Source: CAYFUF01 sp964394795
Lineage (GTDB): Bacteria; Bacillota; Clostridia; Tissierellales; Peptoniphilaceae
Direction: 5' to 3'
Length of the DNA stretch: 29,071 nt
Assembly: GCA_964394795.1 (NCBI GenBank)
Contig: CAYMYX010000020.1
Coordinates: 1-29,071, forward strand
This document shows positions 24,096 through 29,071 of the stretch, one piece after another (the stretch's first letter is position 1; the number at the start of each line of letters is the position of its first letter). A program made the position numbers and the translations under genes. The notes below the pieces were generated by a model. It did no database searches, was not told where the DNA came from, and saw nothing but the letters and a program-made list of their open reading frames with translations.

Positions 24096-27000
24096 ATGCG
24101 AAAAAGAATTTCAATGGATGGTAACCAAGCAGCGGCTTACATATCTTATCCCTTTACCGAAGTTGCCGTTATCTATCCCATTACACCGTCATCACCAATG
24201 CCCGAGCATGTAGATAACTGGGCGTCAGCCGGCAAGGAAAATATGTTCGGCAAACCGGTGCAGATCACCGAAATGCAAAACGAAAAGGGAGCCGCCGGAG
24301 CCCTTCATGGGTCGGCCTTAACCGGTTCCTTATCTACAACCTATACCTCATCCCAAGGTCTCCTCCTTATGATTCCCAATATGTATAAAATCGCCGGTGA
24401 GCGCTTACCGGCCGTTATGCATGTTGCGACGAGGGCCTTGTCTGCCGTTTCCTTAAATATGTACGGCGACCACCAGGATGTCATGGCCACCAGAGCAACC
24501 GGCTTCGTCATGTTTTGCTCCGGTTCCGTACAGGAAGTCATGGACCTAGGACCAGTCGCCCACCTTTCCGCCATCGAAGGCAGATTGCCCTTTATGCACT
24601 TCTTCGAAGGTTTCCGGACTTCCCATGAAATCCAAAAGATTGAGACTTGGGAATACGAAGACCTAATCAATATGGTCGACATGGAGGCAATCCAACGCAT
24701 GAGGGAGAGAGCCTTCACACCGGATGAGCCTACCACCCACGGCATCTTCGAAAAGGAAGGCTACATGCAACGGGTTGAATCCGCCAACTTAGCCTATGAG
24801 AACATCGTGGATATCGTGGAAGGTAACATCAATAAAATCAATGAGAAGATTGGCACGAACTATGGCCTGTTTGATTACTATGGTGACCCCGAAGCAACCG
24901 ACGTTGTGGTGGCTATGGGCTCAGTTACGAGCACCCTTGAAGAAACCGTCGATGAGCTCCGAGAAAAAGAAGGACGCAAGGTTGGACTCTTAAAAGTCCA
25001 CCTCTTCCGCCCATTCTCCGTCAAGCACATGCTGGATAAGATGCCAAAGACCGTAGAACGGATTGCCGTTCTCGACCGCACCAAAGAAAAGGGAGCACCA
25101 GGCGAACCGCTGTACCTTGATGTCGTTGCCGCCTATAACGAAGTGGACGAAAGCCCCCGCATCATCCGCGGCCGTTACGGTATCGGTCAAAAAGATACGA
25201 CACCTGCGATGCTTGCCGCTGTCTACGACAACCTCCGTGAAGAAAAACCAAAGCGTGAATTCACGTTAGGCATCAAAGACGATGTTACCCACCTCTCCTT
25301 AGAGCCAAGAGACGGCTTCATCATTAAGGATCCAACCATGGTTCGATGCAAGTTCTGGGGTAACGGTGGCGATGGTACAGTCGGCGCCAACAAGTCAGCC
25401 ATCACCATCATTGGTGATAATACCGACAAGTATGTGCAGGGCTACTTCGACTATGACGCCAAGAAGAGCAACGGTTTGACCGTGTCTCACCTTCGCTTTA
25501 GCGAAAAACCAATCAACTCCGCCTACCTTGTCGATCAATCTGACTTTATCTCCTGCTCGCCCCAAGCGTACATCTTCATGTATGACTTGTTGAAGGGCTT
25601 AAAGAAGGGGGGAACCTTCCTCCTCAATACCATCTGGAGCGATGAGGAATTGAACGAGCACCTACCTGCTTCCATGAAGCGGTACTTGGCTGAAAACGAA
25701 ATTGAGTTCTATACCATCAATGCTACAGCTGTGGCTGAGGAAGTTGGTCTAGGAAATCGGACGAATATGGTCATCCAAACCGCCTTCTTCAAATTAGCTA
25801 ACATTTTACCGATCGATCAGGCAATCTCCCTCTTAAAGGATTCCATCCTGGAGAGTTATGGGAACAAGGGCGAAGATGTCGTCAACATGAACAACCGTGC
25901 CGTCGATCTAAGCCTTGACCGCCTCCACAAAGTAGATGTTCCTGCAGACTGGGCTCAAGCAGAAGACGAGCCGGTAGTCAGAGACGAACCGGACTTCTAC
26001 AAGGAGATGGTCCGTCCAGTCCTCGAGCTGAAGGATGACGAACTCCCTGTATCTAGCTACTTGCCTTACGACGATGGCCGCTACATTACCGGTACTACCC
26101 ATATTGAGAAGCGGGGCATCGCAACCTACATCCCTGAGTGGCAACCGGAAAACTGTATCCAGTGTAACTTGTGTTCCGTTTCCTGCCCTCATGGCGTTAT
26201 CCGCCCATATCTTCTCACTGATGAAGAGAAAGCGAATGCACCAGAAGGTTTCGAAACCATCGAAGCCATCGGCAAGGGCGTGGAAGGCTATAACTTCCGC
26301 ATCCAACTTTCACCGCTAGACTGTACGGGTTGTGGCAACTGTGCCGACATCTGCCCAGCCAAGGAAAAAGCCCTGGTGATGAAGCCACTCCAAGAGCAAG
26401 GGCCTAAACAGAAAGACCTTTGGGAATATGCTCATGAGGTAGTTGGTTACAAGGATGACCTGGTTGAACCAACGACAGTCAAGAATACCCAGTTCAAGCA
26501 ACCATTGCTTGAATTCTCCGGTGCCTGCAACGGTTGTGGCGAGACCCCTTACGCGAAGCTGATCACCCAACTCTACGGTGACCACATGTACATTACCAAC
26601 GCCGCCGGTTGTTCCTCTGTTTGGGGCTGCTCACTACCTAGCGTGCCTTACACCATGAATGCCGAAGGCAAAGGACCAGCTTGGGCTCATTCCCTCTTTG
26701 AAGATAATGCCGAATTTGGTTATGGGGTCATGCTCGCTGAAAAGAGCAACCGCAATCAGTTAGCGGTGGAGATGGATAAGTTCATGGCCGCCAAAGTGGC
26801 CAGCCCACTCAACGACCTCTTCCAAGAGTGGCTAGATAATATGGGAAGCCACGAAGAGACCAAGCGGCTGGAAAAAGAAATCAAGAAGTATCTGTACGAT
26901 AAGACAGACAATGCCGAAGCTGATGAAGCGCTGAAGAATATTCAGTCCCTCAGCAACTTCCTCATCAAGAAGAGCGTATGGCTCTTCGGCGGAGACGGTT

Positions 27001-27620
27001 GGGCTTACGATATTGACTTTGACGGTATTGACCATGTCCTTGCCTCCGGCGAGAACATCAATATCTTCGTCTTCGATACCGAAGTCTATTCCAATACAGG
27101 TGGCCAAAGCTCCAAGTCCACACCGATTGCCGCAGTCGCCAAGTTTGCCGCATCCGGTAAGCGGGTCCGCAAGAAAGACTTAGGTCTCATGATGTCCAGC
27201 TACGGCTACATCTATGTCGCCCAAGTTGCCCTTGGTGCCAACCAGCAGCAAACTTTGAAGGCCATCCGTGAAGCCGAAGCCTACAACGGGCCATCTCTCG
27301 TGATTGGTTACTCCCCATGTATCAACCATGGCCTTAAAGCCGGTATGGGCAAGACCCAACGAAGAGAAAAAGAAGCCGTCGATGCCGGTTACTGGCACTT
27401 ATGGCGCTTCAATCCTGAGCTTCGCGAACAGGGCAAGAACCCCTTCGTTCTCGATTCCAAGGAACCAACGGCTGACTTCCAAGAGTTCCTCCAAGGTGAA
27501 GTCCGCTACGCATCCCTTCAATCTGCCTTCCCTGAAGAGGCTTCAGAGCTGTATGCTGATGCCGAATTAGCAGCAAGGGAACGGTATGAGGCGTATTTGA
27601 GAATGGCTGATCAGGCATAA
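24096..27620 (+). CDS. nifJ: Pyruvate:ferredoxin (flavodoxin) oxidoreductase
   Basis: 1174 residues, the full length of the homodimeric single-chain enzyme. It oxidises pyruvate with CoA to acetyl-CoA and CO2, reducing ferredoxin or flavodoxin. Visible in order: the N-terminal pyrimidine-binding domain (MDGNQAAAYI, AVIYPITPSSPM), domain II to about residue 400, the gamma-type domain (VRCKFWGNGGDGTVG, near 415), and two 4Fe-4S motifs CIQCNLCSVSCP (about 687) and CTGCGNCADICP (about 743). The TPP domain follows, with CNGCGE (about 811), AGCSSVWGCS, GGDGWAYDIDFDG (about 965) and SPCINHG (about 1073), supplying the ligands of the third cluster. It stands alone with its own promoter and terminator. 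It marks an anaerobic or microaerobic lifestyle. Confidence 0.96.
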   Translation: MRKRISMDGNQAAAYISYPFTEVAVIYPITPSSPMPEHVDNWASAGKENMFGKPVQITEMQNEKGAAGALHGSALTGSLSTTYTSSQGLLLMIPNMYKIAGERLPAVMHVATRALSAVSLNMYGDHQDVMATRATGFVMFCSGSVQEVMDLGPVAHLSAIEGRLPFMHFFEGFRTSHEIQKIETWEYEDLINMVDMEAIQRMRERAFTPDEPTTHGIFEKEGYMQRVESANLAYENIVDIVEGNINKINEKIGTNYGLFDYYGDPEATDVVVAMGSVTSTLEETVDELREKEGRKVGLLKVHLFRPFSVKHMLDKMPKTVERIAVLDRTKEKGAPGEPLYLDVVAAYNEVDESPRIIRGRYGIGQKDTTPAMLAAVYDNLREEKPKREFTLGIKDDVTHLSLEPRDGFIIKDPTMVRCKFWGNGGDGTVGANKSAITIIGDNTDKYVQGYFDYDAKKSNGLTVSHLRFSEKPINSAYLVDQSDFISCSPQAYIFMYDLLKGLKKGGTFLLNTIWSDEELNEHLPASMKRYLAENEIEFYTINATAVAEEVGLGNRTNMVIQTAFFKLANILPIDQAISLLKDSILESYGNKGEDVVNMNNRAVDLSLDRLHKVDVPADWAQAEDEPVVRDEPDFYKEMVRPVLELKDDELPVSSYLPYDDGRYITGTTHIEKRGIATYIPEWQPENCIQCNLCSVSCPHGVIRPYLLTDEEKANAPEGFETIEAIGKGVEGYNFRIQLSPLDCTGCGNCADICPAKEKALVMKPLQEQGPKQKDLWEYAHEVVGYKDDLVEPTTVKNTQFKQPLLEFSGACNGCGETPYAKLITQLYGDHMYITNAAGCSSVWGCSLPSVPYTMNAEGKGPAWAHSLFEDNAEFGYGVMLAEKSNRNQLAVEMDKFMAAKVASPLNDLFQEWLDNMGSHEETKRLEKEIKKYLYDKTDNAEADEALKNIQSLSNFLIKKSVWLFGGDGWAYDIDFDGIDHVLASGENINIFVFDTEVYSNTGGQSSKSTPIAAVAKFAASGKRVRKKDLGLMMSSYGYIYVAQVALGANQQQTLKAIREAEAYNGPSLVIGYSPCINHGLKAGMGKTQRREKEAVDAGYWHLWRFNPELREQGKNPFVLDSKEPTADFQEFLQGEVRYASLQSAFPEEASELYADAELAARERYEAYLRMADQA

Positions 27621-27668
27621 ACAGTTTCTTACGCCATCTAGGGTGATGTTATAAAATTTGATTAAGGA

Positions 27669-27700
27669 GATGAGCGCTTTTCGAAGTGCTCATCTTTTTT
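27669..27700 (+). terminator. Rho-independent terminator of the oxidoreductase gene
   Basis: Arms GATGAGCGCTT and AAGTGCTCATC with one mismatch and a short loop, followed by six T, about 50 bases after the stop codon. Confidence 0.88.
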
Positions 27701-27771
27701 ACTTTCATAGATAAAAAACAATACTTTCATATTGACGAAACTAAAAATAAATACTATCATAAATATGAAAG
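27701..27771 (+). promoter_or_regulatory. Promoter and probable operator of the ArsR-type regulator
   Basis: TTGACG (27732-27737), a 17-base spacer and TATCAT (27755-27760). ACTTTCATA occurs at 27701 and again at 27723, exactly 22 bases apart. A near copy ACTATCATA lies at 27753 and an inverted TATGAAAG at 27764. The sites bracket the promoter, so autoregulation by the encoded regulator is likely. Confidence 0.65.
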
Positions 27772-27781
27772 GAGAATTGCC

Positions 27782-28510
27782 ATGTTCGATATCTATAAAA
27801 GTTATAAGACTATGGCGATTGATAATGTTGACGAAGCAGTCATTGATAAGTTTGCTGCTTGGGCATACTTGAATGAGGTTAGGGAGCTAGATATCAACGT
27901 TAAGGCTAAGTTTTTTGAAGAAACATTTGGGGTAAGCGAGAATATTATAGAGAAAATATTGGAAGATGAGCGTAATAAGCTTTCCTATCTTTATCTCTAT
28001 TCAACTGACTTTACTGAGATTATATTCGAGGAAACAGATCCAGATGTTAGAAATAACGGTGAAGAGATAAGCATTGATTCTCTTGATTTGGAAAAAATCA
28101 AGAATAAATTAAAGATAAAAGTTGATCAACCTAGGATATATATCGACTCAAGTTTAAGTAGTGAATATAAATTTCATTATTTCAGCCAAAGTGGAAGTCT
28201 CTTAATTCTGCCAATCAATTATAAGGATTTGATAGAGGCCAAGGTTGACTATCTTGAAGTCTTCAAATCTCTAGCGGATAGCACTAGGCTTGCCATAATC
28301 GACGCATTGAAAGATCAACCCAAGACCTCAAAAGAATTATCTGAAGCTACTGGGGTTTCCTTATCTACAATTAATCACCATTTGTCTACTTTAATGGAAA
28401 CTGGTTTAGTATCCTTGCATATCGATTCTAAGGAAGGAAAGGGCGCAAGGTACATTTACAACAAGGATAACTTTGAAAACTATATGAATAATTTCATGAA
28501 GGGATTTTGA
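27782..28510 (+). CDS. ArsR-type winged-helix regulator with N-terminal ligand-type domain
   Basis: 242 residues from ATG 27782, chosen because GAAAGGAG precedes it and the promoter lies upstream; the longer open frame would begin inside the previous terminator. Residues about 159-235 are an ArsR winged helix: VFKSLADSTRLAIIDAL, then SKELSEATGVSLSTINHHL, then GLVSL and GARYIYN. The first 150 residues form a separate acidic domain I do not recognise, similar in layout to other large ArsR proteins that regulate transporters. No metal-type CxC motif is visible. An ABC exporter gene starts one base after the stop, so the regulator probably controls that exporter. The base composition is AT-rich compared with genes to the left. 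Confidence 0.85.
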   Translation: MFDIYKSYKTMAIDNVDEAVIDKFAAWAYLNEVRELDINVKAKFFEETFGVSENIIEKILEDERNKLSYLYLYSTDFTEIIFEETDPDVRNNGEEISIDSLDLEKIKNKLKIKVDQPRIYIDSSLSSEYKFHYFSQSGSLLILPINYKDLIEAKVDYLEVFKSLADSTRLAIIDALKDQPKTSKELSEATGVSLSTINHHLSTLMETGLVSLHIDSKEGKGARYIYNKDNFENYMNNFMKGF

Positions 28511-28511
28511 G

Positions 28512-29071
28512 ATGAAAGCATATAGTAGGTTTAAATGGATGATGGTTACTAGCTTTATCATAATAAGCATCTTAGCATTAGCAAGTCCGCTTTTGATAAA
28601 CTACTGGACGGCACAGGGCTTAGCGATAGATGGCCATCGAATCAGAACACTTGTACTGGTGATGATTGGACTTGCTGTTTTACAAATCGTTGTGACTATT
28701 ATCAGAGAAAAGTTTGCGAAGAATTTTAATATAACTAATTTCCAGTCTTATTTGGGCTCATACTATAGATTAAACTATGACTTCATCAATGAAAACGGAC
28801 CGATGACCTTACTTGAAAGAATGATTATGGGCGTAAACAGCACGTATTCCTATCTGACAGGAGATTATCTTTTAATTCGTTCCAAGATGGTTGTAGCATC
28901 CGTTATTCTAATCATTCTATACTTTCAGAACCAAAGCATCTTCTGGATTCTCTTAGGTCTGGTACCCGTTTACTATGGGGGCTTTAAGCTATTGAACAAA
29001 GAGCTCTTAATAAAATCTAAGGAGCTCCAGACGATAACATCAGCTGCTTGGGGCGACATACTATCAATAGT
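28512..29071 (+). CDS. ABC exporter permease domain, 5' part (cut by window end)
   Basis: The open frame runs from ATG 28512 to the window edge, 186 codons, with GAAGGGA upstream. I translated it by hand. Spans appear near residues 11-30 (VTSFIIISILALASPLLI), 46-64 (TLVLVMIGLAVLQIVVTII), 127-139 and 143-155. The layout (two spans, an inside loop, two more spans) is that of the first half of a type-1 ABC exporter permease, as in fused permease-ATPase proteins. The ATPase domain would lie outside the window, so its presence is inferred. It is coupled to the ArsR-type regulator with a one-base gap. Confidence 0.75.
   Translation, partial: MKAYSRFKWMMVTSFIIISILALASPLLINYWTAQGLAIDGHRIRTLVLVMIGLAVLQIVVTIIREKFAKNFNITNFQSYLGSYYRLNYDFINENGPMTLLERMIMGVNSTYSYLTGDYLLIRSKMVVASVILIILYFQNQSIFWILLGLVPVYYGGFKLLNKELLIKSKELQTITSAAWGDILSI

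Noticed and set aside
27686..27781. Longer start for the ArsR-type regulator
   Set aside because: It would begin inside the terminator hairpin of the previous gene and before its own promoter.
1..29071. CRISPR array, prophage or integrative element core genes
   Set aside because: No spaced direct repeats, Cas genes, integrase, capsid, portal or conjugation genes were seen.

Overview
The window looks like a chromosomal segment from a member of the Bacillota. The supporting signs are strong AGGAGG-type ribosome binding sites, extended -10 promoters, a lipobox lipoprotein, choline-binding-type wall repeats and single-membrane ABC exporters. The pyruvate:ferredoxin oxidoreductase points to fermentative or anaerobic metabolism. 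I cannot place it below phylum with confidence. The sequence contains one 100-N assembly gap (14728-14827), which falls inside a gene. No rRNA, tRNA, CRISPR array or transposase gene was seen.

Layout. 1-3815: a minus-strand operon for a heterodimeric ABC exporter, ending in a repeated intergenic element that carries its terminator. 4057-6392: alanine dehydrogenase and alanine racemase. 6610-8889: a large membrane-anchored Ser/Glu-rich protein of unknown function. 9136-9840: a transaldolase-family enzyme. 10025-11104: a secreted protein with two PepSY-like domains and choline-binding-type repeats. 11158-11549: a transposase-less element with terminal inverted repeats. 11640-15855: a membrane-anchored C26 glutamine amidotransferase-like hydrolase, two ABC-2-type permeases (the second broken by the gap) and their ATPase. 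15983-17079: two convergent genes, a small secreted protein with two DxDxDGVCDN motifs and a DUF937-type protein that also has a DxDGDGD motif. 17277-17980: a YgbA-type cysteine-rich protein and a small lipoprotein. 18023-18293: a second transposase-less element. 18394-20606: a two-gene cassette of an HsdM-like methyltransferase fused to a specificity-type domain, plus an unknown 175-residue partner, behind a consensus promoter flanked by repeated dyads. 20676-23922: a LysR regulator divergent from a DUF6282-type hydrolase and a MatC/SLC13-like carrier. 24096-27620: pyruvate:ferredoxin oxidoreductase. 27782-29071: an AT-rich pair of an ArsR-type regulator and the start of an ABC exporter.

How the parts relate. 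Alanine dehydrogenase plus racemase connects pyruvate, L-alanine and D-alanine for peptidoglycan. The oxidoreductase takes pyruvate to acetyl-CoA with reduction of ferredoxin. The LysR locus is a typical import-and-hydrolyse unit for an unidentified carboxylate. There are four ABC systems or parts of them. The cassette at 18.3-20.6 kb and the segment after 27.7 kb are visibly more AT-rich than the central metabolic genes, consistent with acquisition by transfer.

The two most interesting items are the methyltransferase-like cassette and the repeat family. The cassette has a degenerate catalytic motif, no restriction subunit, an unknown translationally coupled partner and a likely autoregulatory promoter. 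The repeat family has three copies (1-170, 11158-11549, 18023-18293), always lying at the 3' end of a transcription unit in the same relative orientation and supplying a hairpin terminator.
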